Assembly (NCBI GenBank): GCA_000296795.1
Contig: BAFH01000003.1
Span: 1,779,290 to 1,843,289 of the forward strand
From: Candidatus Jettenia caeni
GTDB lineage: Bacteria; Planctomycetota; Brocadiia; Brocadiales; Brocadiaceae
DNA length: 64,000 nucleotides
Reading direction: 5' to 3'
Positions 1 through 7,960 of this stretch are shown one piece after another; the first letter of the stretch is position 1, and each line of letters begins with the position of its first letter. The notes under the pieces were generated by a model. The model worked only from the letters and a program-made list of their open reading frames with translations, was not told the origin of the DNA and did no database searches. Both the position numbers and the translations under genes were made by a program.

Positions 1-1
1 A

Positions 2-217
2 TTTGGATGCGCATTTTCTGTTTTTTATGGTGATGGTGAATATGTTTCTTCAAATTTCGAAAGAGAACTGTTTGGAGTAAAAACAGACTTAACTTACGAT
101 ATTAATAAGAACTTACGTGCGGATCTAGCCTACTCTTACTCAGATTTAAGCTCTAATATTGAGACTACTGAATACGAAAAAAATACTATCTTCTTAGGAT
201 TAATCGCAGAGTTTTAA
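2..217 (+). CDS. C-terminal end of an outer-membrane beta-barrel protein (partial)
   Basis: The reading frame enters from the left edge and runs 71 codons to TAA at 215-217. The residues alternate polar and hydrophobic as in beta strands (for example DLTYDIN, LRADLAYSYSDL, NTIFLGLIAEF). The chain ends in Phe, the usual C-terminal signature of outer-membrane barrels recognised by the Bam machinery. The start lies outside the window, so length and family cannot be judged. Its place just upstream of the exopolysaccharide genes would suit an outer-membrane partner of the secretion locus, but that is only inference from position. Confidence 0.6.
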   Translation, partial: FGCAFSVFYGDGEYVSSNFERELFGVKTDLTYDINKNLRADLAYSYSDLSSNIETTEYEKNTIFLGLIAEF

Positions 218-316
218 TATAATAAAAAATTAATTAAAGACTCTATATACAAAATTCCAATTCCCTTTGTCATTCCAAGGTAAGTGAGAATCCTGATAAA
301 ATAATATCTTCCATCA

Positions 317-337
317 CGGACAAACGGAGTTTGTCCG
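317..337. terminator. Stem-loop after the beta-barrel gene
   Basis: Arms CGGACAAA (317-324) and TTTGTCCG (330-337) pair perfectly around a 5-base loop, 100 bases past the upstream stop codon. There is no T-run after it. It may be a factor-dependent terminator or a REP-like hairpin. Confidence 0.35.
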
Positions 338-450
338 CACCACTCTGTATATCAATTTACCTATGTATTGATTGTGAACCCTTTGAGCATAAAAAGTTCT
401 TCCTAAAAAATAGCCATAAAATCCTCAAAATTTTTACTTCTCCTTGCTGT

Positions 451-498
451 GTGACATGTCACGCCTTTGTGACATGACACAGAAGCGTGACATGTCAC
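451..498. repeat. Triple GTGACATGTCAC palindrome array, copy A
   Basis: Three 12-bp palindromic units start exactly 18 bases apart: GTGACATGTCAC (451-462), GTGACATGACAC (469-480, one mismatch) and GTGACATGTCAC (487-498). They are separated by 6-base spacers. Degenerate copies of the same triple arrangement occur at 16236-16270, 25613-25659, 29382-29427 and 38881-38908, always between genes. The units resemble a shortened CRP/FNR-type site (TGTGA...TCACA with a 4-base centre), but the shared flanking sequence of several copies argues for a dispersed repeat element. Confidence 0.8.
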
Positions 499-827
499 GT
501 TTTCCGTGTTTCATTTTAGTAATCTCTTGTTTTGTATTCATACCATCTATACTATTCCGCATGTAATCCGTACGAAAATCCAAATCCGTAAAAAATACTA
601 TCGCAAGACCTTTTTCCTGTGTCTATCCTTTGATAGCCGTTCCGTCTTTCTGTGTTTTCTGTCATAATTATCCGTACTTCATATGAAAACAACCTGCTAA
701 GGTAGCATTTTCTATTTCATTGTTCTCTCCTGCCACAATAAATGACACTTATTTCTCTATGTTTTTTGCGATCTAAAGGTGTGCAGAAATTTGCTATTAA
801 AAATAAAACAATCAATTTCCACATTCC

Positions 828-857
828 TTGAGATATTGGCATATATTTTTCTATATA
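828..857 (+). promoter_or_regulatory. Sigma-70-like promoter upstream of the EPS operon
   Basis: TTGAGA at 828-833 is followed after 18 bases by TATATA at 852-857. Transcription would start near 864. This would place a possible TTG start codon at 828 inside the promoter and favours a translation start at 888 or 921 for the first EPS gene. Recognised by eye only. Confidence 0.4.
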
Positions 858-920
858 CTCTCTCAAGTAATTAAAAAAATTTTTTCAATGTGTTTTTCAC
901 TGTGTCATATTAATAGTGCT

Positions 921-2327
921 ATGTTAAAAGAACATTATGTCATATTCAGAGGTCTGATGACGTTTTCAGACATGTGTATAGTCTTCGCGACTTTCTTTTT
1001 AGGATTTTACTTAAGAAAGCATCCTAATGGTTATTATCAGATGAGTGATTATCTTATCCTTATACCTATACTCCTGATTATTTGGGGAGTCCTTTTGTAC
1101 TGCTTTGGAATGTATAATTCCTTCAGAACCAAACATATATCAGATGTCTTATTTATTGTAATTGAAGCAGCTCTTGTTGGATGTAGTCTTTTTGGAAGTT
1201 TCATCTTTATCACAAAAATGAATTCCGTTAGCAGACTCCATATCGTTTACTCATTTCTCTTCGCAGTAATGTTTATAAGTATTGAAAAAATTGCTCTCAT
1301 ACAATTTTTTCGGTATCAACGGAAAAAAGGTTTTAATACAAGGAACATTTTAATCGTTGGAACAGGTGTAAGGGCGCAACATCTTATCAATTTAATTAGC
1401 AATCATCCTGAATGGGGAATCAGGATAATTGGTCTCGTCGATAATGATACAACAAAAATAAACACGATGATCTGTGGATACAAAGTAATCGGATCCTTTA
1501 ACGATGTAAGTGATATTCTTCATAATTGTGTTGTCGACGAGGTTATATTTGTTGTTCCACGCTCATGGCTAAGCAAGATTGAAAAGATAATGTCTATGTG
1601 TGAGATAGAAGGATTAAAGGTAAGTGTAGCGCTTGATTTATTTGAACTTAAATTATCAAAGGCAAAATATAGTAATTTGGAAAAGCTTCCTCTGCTTACC
1701 TTTGAGAGTACTCCCGATAAATTATTGCATCTTTTTATTAAGCGATTATTTGACTTAGGTGTTTCTACAACTGCCCTTATAGTATCATCGCCAGTTTTTG
1801 CATTAGCTGCTATAACGGTAAAAATGACATCAAGAGGTCACATCTTTTTTAAACAGCAAAGATGCAGCCTGAATGGCAGAACATTTACCATGTATAAGTT
1901 CAGAACAATGGTTGAAGACGCCGAAAGCAAACTCAACGATCTTCTTAAATATAATGAAATGAAAGGCCCTGTCTTTAAAATGAAAAACGATCCCAGAGTA
2001 ACGAGGGTTGGAAAATTTTTAAGAAAATTTAGTATAGACGAACTGCCGCAATTATGGAGTGTATTTAAAGGTGATATGAGCCTGGTGGGCCCAAGGCCTC
2101 CCATTCCGAATGAAGTAAGTAAATATGAGCCCTGGCAACGAAGACGGCTCAGTATGCGACCAGGTTTAACATGCCTTTGGCAGGCATACGGAAGAAATAA
2201 GATAACTGATTTTAACGAATGGATGCGGCTGGACTTAACGTATATTGATAACTGGTCGCTCTGGCTTGATTGTAAAATATTATTAAAAACATTACCGGTA
2301 GTGTTGTTTGGAGTAGGAGCAAAATAG
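921..2327 (+). CDS. Undecaprenyl-phosphate sugar phosphotransferase (initiating EPS transferase)
   Basis: This is a polyisoprenyl-phosphate hexose-1-phosphate transferase of the WcaJ/PssY type. It would start the exopolysaccharide repeat unit by moving a sugar phosphate onto the membrane lipid carrier. The N-terminal third has four hydrophobic segments. A Rossmann-like CoA-binding domain follows near residue 140 (NILIVGTGVRAQHL). From about residue 275 comes the bacterial sugar transferase domain, with a membrane-entering helix and the motifs KFRTM, DELPQLW and SLVGPRPP. ATG at 921 was chosen because the first membrane helix follows shortly after. The frame is open up to a TTG at 828, and an ATG lies at 888, but no site has a clear ribosome-binding site and 828 overlaps a promoter-like sequence. 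It heads the EPS operon. Confidence 0.9.
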   Translation: MLKEHYVIFRGLMTFSDMCIVFATFFLGFYLRKHPNGYYQMSDYLILIPILLIIWGVLLYCFGMYNSFRTKHISDVLFIVIEAALVGCSLFGSFIFITKMNSVSRLHIVYSFLFAVMFISIEKIALIQFFRYQRKKGFNTRNILIVGTGVRAQHLINLISNHPEWGIRIIGLVDNDTTKINTMICGYKVIGSFNDVSDILHNCVVDEVIFVVPRSWLSKIEKIMSMCEIEGLKVSVALDLFELKLSKAKYSNLEKLPLLTFESTPDKLLHLFIKRLFDLGVSTTALIVSSPVFALAAITVKMTSRGHIFFKQQRCSLNGRTFTMYKFRTMVEDAESKLNDLLKYNEMKGPVFKMKNDPRVTRVGKFLRKFSIDELPQLWSVFKGDMSLVGPRPPIPNEVSKYEPWQRRRLSMRPGLTCLWQAYGRNKITDFNEWMRLDLTYIDNWSLWLDCKILLKTLPVVLFGVGAK

Positions 2328-2409
2328 ATTCAAAATTGGAAAATCAAATACCGAATAGTTTTAATCACGCCTTGATTTTTGTATTACTCTTTCATGGGGG
2401 GTAAAGAAA

Positions 2410-3249
2410 TTGAAAAACATATTCATAAGTTTGTTGATATTTTCTAGTGTGTTTATAGTACCGGCATTCAATTATGCTGATGAATCTACAAAACAATATA
2501 CCGTTGGGGTAGATGATGTACTTGAGATAAGTGTGCTTGGACATGATGAACTAAAAACGGTAGCACATGTCGCATCAGATGGGGCGATATCTTTTCCCTA
2601 TGTAGGGGTGCTTTATGTGAAAGGCATGAGCCTTTCAGAAATAGAAAAGGAACTATCGAAAAAGCTCTCAGGCGGTTACATAAAGTATGCTGTAGTATCG
2701 GTGACCCTATCAAGTTATAAGAGCATGAAGTTTTTTGTGTACGGTGAAGTCGGAAGCCCGGGGAGGTTTGATCTCGAAGATAATATCACCGTATTAAAAG
2801 CTATCTCAGCAGCCGGTGGTATTACTCCAGACGGCCTTTATGGCAATATAAAATTGAGGAGGAAACAGAAAAATAAACCCGGATACAAGGAAATCAATAT
2901 AAATCTAAAAAACACAAAAGAGAGTCATCTCCATGCAGACATGCCTATTGAAAGCGAAGATATAGTGATTGTAGAGCGTAGCAATAGTTTTTTTGTCTAT
3001 GGTGAGGTTTTAAAACCAGGTAAATTTATTCTTGAGGAAAATACTACAGTCCTTAAGGCTATATCTCTTTCCGGAGGTTTTGCAAAATATGGTTCTCCTG
3101 ACAGGGTTAAGATACTCAGGACAGAACAGGGCAAATCAGGGTATAAAAGTATCAAAGTTGATATGAAAGGCGCTGTAAGTGGTCAAATAGGAAAAGATAT
3201 TCTTTTAGAACCAGAAGATATAGTAATTGTATTAGAAGGAATTCTTTAG
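2410..3249 (+). CDS. Polysaccharide export protein with two SLBB repeats (Wza-like)
   Basis: A periplasmic or outer-membrane secretin-like protein for exopolysaccharide export. The start is TTG at 2410 behind a G-rich ribosome-binding site (GGGGGGTAAAG). The first 23 residues form a signal peptide ending near FNYADES, without a lipobox Cys. A Poly_export domain follows (about residues 28-105, YTVGVDDVLEISVLGH). Two SLBB repeats come next (about 110-155 and 195-240); each contains FFVYGEV followed by PG+F and TTVLKAIS or ITVLKAIS, so they are an obvious duplicate pair. At 279 residues it is shorter than E. coli Wza and lacks the C-terminal amphipathic helix, so another outer-membrane partner may be needed. 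Its stop is 9 bases from the next start. Confidence 0.9.
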   Translation: MKNIFISLLIFSSVFIVPAFNYADESTKQYTVGVDDVLEISVLGHDELKTVAHVASDGAISFPYVGVLYVKGMSLSEIEKELSKKLSGGYIKYAVVSVTLSSYKSMKFFVYGEVGSPGRFDLEDNITVLKAISAAGGITPDGLYGNIKLRRKQKNKPGYKEININLKNTKESHLHADMPIESEDIVIVERSNSFFVYGEVLKPGKFILEENTTVLKAISLSGGFAKYGSPDRVKILRTEQGKSGYKSIKVDMKGAVSGQIGKDILLEPEDIVIVLEGIL

Positions 3250-3258
3250 GGGATTACC

Positions 3259-5028
3259 ATGAATTTGAATTTTTCAGGAAGTACGTTACGAGACTATCTC
3301 AGGATTATATTCGGGCACAAGACTGTAATCATCAATACGCTGGTGATCATCATGATAAGCGTCTTAATTGGTCAGGAGCTTAAGACTCCCGTTTATCAAG
3401 CTCAGGTTAAGATGTTAGTTTCGGCAGAAAAACAATTTGAGAGCCCCTATTATAGAGTTTTAGAAGGCTATCAACATATGACTCAGAATGAGATTGTATT
3501 CTCAAATCCTGTAATTGAACGTGCCGTTAAAGTGCTTAAGCTCCACGAGCGCCCGAGCGATTATGAACTAAATTACTGTTCTGCATTTAAAGCATGGTTG
3601 ATTCATGTAAAAGAAAAATACCTGGCGAATTTAAAGCCTAACTGGCTGACAGATCTTCAACAAAAGAGACTAGAATCAAAACATATTTCACCTGAACAAG
3701 AGCGGGCGTATGCCTTCCGGATGAATGTTGAAAATTTAAAAACTACGATAACCGTTGAACCAATAAAAGATACAAACATATTTACCATAGGCGCTACTGA
3801 TTTTGATCCTGTAGCAGCAGCTACGATTGCCAATGTGGTAAGCCGTTCATATATTATTTTTGATCTTGAACAACAATTGGCACAACTTCAACTGCAATAT
3901 GAGAAAAAACATCCTATAATCATACAATTGAGAAATGAAATCGATAAGATGACGAGAAATCTTGCGGGCGATACACTTCCCGATTTAGAGGCAATCGGGC
4001 CTGCAACTGTTAAGGTTATTGAGCAAGCACAGATCCCTCTCAGGCCAATAGGAATAAGCAAGCGTATTACTATGGTTATTGCGCTTTTTATGGGTTTATT
4101 TGTGGGAGTTATGCTTACATTTGGGCTTGAATATATTGATCATACCCTTAAGTCTCCGCTTGATGTAGAGACATTTCTCAATGTACCGCTTTTGGGTTCT
4201 CTCCCACGGAAAGGGTTTAAAGATAAAAAGTTAATTAAGGATAAAAGGAGGACAACCCCTCTTGCGCAGTTTTATCAGAACCTTTCCGATCGGGTACAAA
4301 TATTGATGAAAGAGAAAAATGTAAGGTCTATTTTGATAACAGCCTCTTCACCTTCTGACGGTTCCACAACTATTATCGCTAATCTGGGTAATTTCTTATC
4401 CAATAAAGCAGGTCATAAAGTACTTATCATAGATGCTAACTTAAAAACTCCAACTATGCATAAAATATTTAAAATCTCAGATAGCCCGGGTCTCGTTGAT
4501 ATTATGGAAGGAAGAAGTACTTTTGAGAAGGCCGCTTACCCTGTAAGTCACAATTTAACGGTTTTGCCTGCCGGCAAAACTTTCAATAATTCAAATACTG
4601 TGGTGAATTCTGAGATGTCTGAAGATATAGTTACCGGTTATGCAAATGTACTGGAAGGAAAAGTTTCTTTAAATAATAAAAAAAATAAACAGACAAGTCC
4701 TAAATTAACGGTTTTACCTGCCACCAGATCCACATTTAGTTCAATTGCCGCCTTAGATTCCTATAAGATGCTCGATGTAATCAACATAGTGAAAGAACAA
4801 TACGATATTGTTCTCGTTGATTATGCAAACCTGAAAAATGTTAAAGATGTTTATGTCCTTTCTTCTTATTTAGACGGAGTTGCCCTGGTTGTTAGTGAAG
4901 GGAAAACCCGTCGCCATGTTATAAAAGCCTTATTATCACCATTGGAACAAAAGAAAGCTAATTTTCTTGGCGTCATATTGAATAACCGCTCATTTGCCAT
5001 CCCAAAATTGCTTTACGAAAGATTGTAG
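3259..5028 (+). CDS. Wzz/BY-kinase-like chain-length protein with degraded ATP site
   Basis: It has the architecture of the inner-membrane co-polymerase/tyrosine autokinase family: a Wzz domain with membrane helices near residues 21-40 and 270-288, then a cytoplasmic P-loop domain from about 345. The Walker A stretch reads ASSPSDGSTT (362-371), so Ser stands where the nucleotide-binding Lys is expected. The A' motif reads IIDANLKTP, with Asn for the second Asp. There is no Tyr cluster at the C-terminus. A segment containing LTVLPA occurs twice (433-438 and 483-488), suggesting an internal duplication. The protein probably regulates chain length or export without kinase activity. The ribosome-binding site is AGGGGATTACC before ATG. 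It overlaps neither neighbour. Confidence 0.85.
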   Translation: MNLNFSGSTLRDYLRIIFGHKTVIINTLVIIMISVLIGQELKTPVYQAQVKMLVSAEKQFESPYYRVLEGYQHMTQNEIVFSNPVIERAVKVLKLHERPSDYELNYCSAFKAWLIHVKEKYLANLKPNWLTDLQQKRLESKHISPEQERAYAFRMNVENLKTTITVEPIKDTNIFTIGATDFDPVAAATIANVVSRSYIIFDLEQQLAQLQLQYEKKHPIIIQLRNEIDKMTRNLAGDTLPDLEAIGPATVKVIEQAQIPLRPIGISKRITMVIALFMGLFVGVMLTFGLEYIDHTLKSPLDVETFLNVPLLGSLPRKGFKDKKLIKDKRRTTPLAQFYQNLSDRVQILMKEKNVRSILITASSPSDGSTTIIANLGNFLSNKAGHKVLIIDANLKTPTMHKIFKISDSPGLVDIMEGRSTFEKAAYPVSHNLTVLPAGKTFNNSNTVVNSEMSEDIVTGYANVLEGKVSLNNKKNKQTSPKLTVLPATRSTFSSIAALDSYKMLDVINIVKEQYDIVLVDYANLKNVKDVYVLSSYLDGVALVVSEGKTRRHVIKALLSPLEQKKANFLGVILNNRSFAIPKLLYERL

Positions 5029-5102
5029 CTCAGTTGAATAGGCGTTTTCGGTGTGAATGTATGCTATAAAAATCTTTAAGAAGAAAGGTAAAAAGTAAAG
5101 CA

Positions 5103-6926
5103 ATGTCTGGTATAGCCGGAATAGTCTCACCAGCAAACAGAGAAGACCTGGAAGTATGTATTCAGACTATGATTCAACTTATGACGCATAAGAGTTGGCA
5201 TAAGATACAAAAATCAATCATGCCAGGCGCCGGTGTTGCTACGATCTCTGTGAATGACCAAAAAACCATTTCGGAGCAAAAGGGTACGGCGCTAACTGTG
5301 ATTGGCGAGATATTTGATCAGGACAAGCTCAGAACAATGCTTTTGGAGAGCGGATACCGTGATACATCTCGTAATATAAGCGATATATTGCTGGGACTTT
5401 ACCTTCAATTTGGTGTTGAGTCCTTGTGTGGCCTTAACGGGCTTTACCTGATTAGTATTTGGGAAGATGACTATAAAAGGTTGACAATCATTAATGATAG
5501 GTACGGTTTTAGAAAGCTCTATTACTGGCTTTTCAAAGACAAGTTCATGTTTGCTTCTGAGTATAAATCATTGATCTGGCATCCTCAGTTTAACAAGAAG
5601 ATTAATGAGGTTGCTCTGTCTGATTTTTTATCAGTAAACTATCTCCTTGATGATCGTACTTTTTTCGAAGATATAAAGGTTTTCCCACCTGCCAGTATCA
5701 TGACATATCAGGAAGGACAAAATACTTTTCATCGTTACTGGGACTATGAGTTTCATACCGGAGAGACAAAAAAGAGTAAAGAATATTATATAGATGAGTA
5801 TGCGCTAAGAGTTAAAGAGGCTGTCAGAAAAAGGTGTAAAGAGAATATGTGCTTGCCTATAACAGGTGGTTTCGATTCCAGGACACTTGCGGCTATGGCA
5901 GGGCAGTACTTGAAATTTCCAAAGATAGTTACCTGTACAGTCGGACATAAACATTGTTATGATGTTCGATTTGGTAGAAGTATTGCTAAAAGTTTGGGAT
6001 ACAGCCACACCTTTATTCCCATTGACCATGGGTATATAGAAACCTATGCGGATAAAGGTATTTGGGAATTAGAGGGATTAAATTGTTTCGCATTTTGGAT
6101 TTTTGCTCTTTGCTCATTCCTGGAGGAAAATAAGAGCGAGTCTGTTATGTGCGGCTTTCTCGGTGATTGTCTCTCAGGTGCGCATCTGTTTCCATTATTA
6201 TGGGAAGCGGCAGATTCAGAAAAGGCAGTTGAGCTATTATACGATACCTTTTTTAACACGACCTTTAAAGATAGGGAACTGGCAATACTCTTAAAACCAC
6301 ATATCTATAGAAATGTAAGGGGAGAAAGTTTTGCCTCTGTAAAAAGATGTTTTAACACCTTACACACAGATAATATATTGAATAAGTGTACTTATGTTGA
6401 CCTTCACCAAAGACAGAGGCGATATATTTCATTTCATATTGAAGCTCTGGGGCAATTTTCTGAAGTTCTGGAACCTTTTACTGATAATGAATTCATTGAT
6501 TTTGTGCAAGGTATTCCTGTGGAAATGAAGCGCGGCCAGATGATCTATAAAAAGATGATTGCGCAATATTTATCCAAAGTTAAACAAGTTCCAACAACGA
6601 TAACAGGCTTACCAATAGACACCTCTCAATCTTATGAGGCAGCGTTTAAATTATGGCATCGCTTCTATAGCAGGGTACTTCCCAGGCTGACTGCCGGAAA
6701 ATTAGGACATAATTATAAGCATTATATTCATGAAGCATGGCTAAAGAACACCTTAGAGAATTTTGTAATCTCTACCTTGAAACAGAAAGAATATCTGGAA
6801 GATTATTTTAATATTGATGTTGTAAATAATCTTGTTGCAGATCATATGTCAGGGAAAAGAAATGCTTATATGAGGATTTGTGTGTTGATGACCTTCTTGC
6901 TTTGGAGAAAACGATTTTGCTCGTAA
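5103..6926 (+). CDS. Asparagine-synthetase-like protein lacking the glutaminase Cys
   Basis: This has the two-domain layout of AsnB: an N-terminal class II glutamine amidotransferase (about 1-190) and a C-terminal ATP-pyrophosphatase synthetase domain (from about 235, PPi-loop TGGFDS near 255). The N-terminus reads MSGIAGI, so the catalytic Cys2 is replaced by Ser and glutamine hydrolysis should be lost. The synthetase loop is a variant of SGGLDS with Arg following. Length (607 residues) is normal for the family. Such proteins recur in polysaccharide loci, where they may amidate a sugar acid or use free ammonia, but no substrate can be named. The start ATG has only a weak AAGAAAGG upstream. 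It lies in the EPS operon between the chain-length protein and a GT2 gene. Confidence 0.85.
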   Translation: MSGIAGIVSPANREDLEVCIQTMIQLMTHKSWHKIQKSIMPGAGVATISVNDQKTISEQKGTALTVIGEIFDQDKLRTMLLESGYRDTSRNISDILLGLYLQFGVESLCGLNGLYLISIWEDDYKRLTIINDRYGFRKLYYWLFKDKFMFASEYKSLIWHPQFNKKINEVALSDFLSVNYLLDDRTFFEDIKVFPPASIMTYQEGQNTFHRYWDYEFHTGETKKSKEYYIDEYALRVKEAVRKRCKENMCLPITGGFDSRTLAAMAGQYLKFPKIVTCTVGHKHCYDVRFGRSIAKSLGYSHTFIPIDHGYIETYADKGIWELEGLNCFAFWIFALCSFLEENKSESVMCGFLGDCLSGAHLFPLLWEAADSEKAVELLYDTFFNTTFKDRELAILLKPHIYRNVRGESFASVKRCFNTLHTDNILNKCTYVDLHQRQRRYISFHIEALGQFSEVLEPFTDNEFIDFVQGIPVEMKRGQMIYKKMIAQYLSKVKQVPTTITGLPIDTSQSYEAAFKLWHRFYSRVLPRLTAGKLGHNYKHYIHEAWLKNTLENFVISTLKQKEYLEDYFNIDVVNNLVADHMSGKRNAYMRICVLMTFLLWRKRFCS

Positions 6927-6962
6927 ACAGTAACGATACTATGGTAAAAATCTGAAATAATA

Positions 6963-7943
6963 ATGAATACGCTACGAAAAGAAAATATTGCAACGTTCAA
7001 CAGCCAGTTACCTATTTTCCCAACAGTTTCAATCATTGTTCCTGTTTATAATGCTGAAAAAAACATTGATACCCTTATAGCGTCTTTACTTAATTTAGAC
7101 TATCCAAAAGAGCTACTCGAAATTATTCTTGTTGATAATAATTCAGACGACAGAACGAAAGAAGTAATAAGGAGATATCCCGTCAAACTATTGGAGGAAA
7201 CGAGGATACAAAGCTCTTATGCGGCAAGGAATAAGGGAATCAAAAACGCAAAACATGAGATCCTGGCTTTTACTGATTCTGACTGCATGGTTACCCCTCA
7301 ATGGGTGAGAGAAGGAGTTACCACGTTAATTTCCAAATCGGCTGATTTAGCGGGAGGAAGAGTTGCATTTATCTATTCAAAACAAAAAACGGCTGCAGAA
7401 TTGTACGATTCAATAACGAATCTGCATACCGAATCATCTATAGAAAGAATGAATGCTGCAACAACTGCAAATTTATTGGTAAAATCATTTTTATTTGAAC
7501 GTATCGGATTATTTCCCGACTCAGTTACATCCGGTGGTGATATTCAATGGACCTCCAGGGCCACAAGAGCTGGTTTTATCCTCACTCATGCCCCCGAGGC
7601 AATCGTTTATCATCCAACACGGCGCTTAAAAGAATTACTCAAAAAAGATTTTCGTGTTGGCGCCGGCCTCCTTGGCGTTTTTGTAAATACAAAAAAACCA
7701 CTGCCAGGCATTGTCTTTTCTCTGGCAAAGTTATTTTTCCCACGGCGTTTATCCTCTCTGCGAAAGGCAGCCAGGGAAAGAGGTGTAATAGATGCGGATG
7801 AAAAAATATTCCGTCTCTGGTGTATCTCATATGCGTGCAACATCTCAAGGATTTTAGGGATATTGAGTTCAGTCGGTAGTATCTATAGAAAGAAAAATAA
7901 AATACCGTCAAACCTTATATTAAAAAACAATACACCCTTATAA
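6963..7943 (+). CDS. Glycosyltransferase family 2
   Basis: A GT-A fold transferase expected to add one sugar to the lipid-linked repeat unit on the cytoplasmic face. The GT2 opening is seen at about residue 20 (FPTVSIIVPVYNAEKNI), the nucleotide-binding VDNNSDD near 58, and the DXD-like metal motif FTDSDC near 102. The C-terminal part (PRRLSSLRKAARERG) is basic and may touch the membrane. At 326 residues it is the usual size for a soluble GT2. It lies 36 bases after the AsnB-like gene and 17 bases before the polymerase-like gene, so it is probably co-transcribed. Donor and acceptor cannot be inferred. Confidence 0.88.
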   Translation: MNTLRKENIATFNSQLPIFPTVSIIVPVYNAEKNIDTLIASLLNLDYPKELLEIILVDNNSDDRTKEVIRRYPVKLLEETRIQSSYAARNKGIKNAKHEILAFTDSDCMVTPQWVREGVTTLISKSADLAGGRVAFIYSKQKTAAELYDSITNLHTESSIERMNAATTANLLVKSFLFERIGLFPDSVTSGGDIQWTSRATRAGFILTHAPEAIVYHPTRRLKELLKKDFRVGAGLLGVFVNTKKPLPGIVFSLAKLFFPRRLSSLRKAARERGVIDADEKIFRLWCISYACNISRILGILSSVGSIYRKKNKIPSNLILKNNTPL

Positions 7944-7960
7944 GAACGGATTAGGAGAGC

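Larger units (their letters stand above)
218..920. other. Long intergenic region upstream of the exopolysaccharide operon
   Basis: About 700 bases without a convincing gene. It holds a perfect 8-bp stem-loop (CGGACAAA/TTTGTCCG, 317-337), the triple palindrome array at 451-498, and a promoter-like pair at 828-857. The rest is AT-rich with no extended reading frame that resembles protein. Confidence 0.6.

Noticed and set aside
451-462. Canonical CRP/FNR binding site
   Set aside because: The half-sites TGTGA/TCACA are separated by 4 bases rather than 6, and shared flanks among the copies point to a repeat family. Kept only as an alternative.
451-498. CRISPR-like array
   Set aside because: The units are only 12 bp palindromes with 6-base spacers and three copies; there are no cas genes and the spacers are too short.
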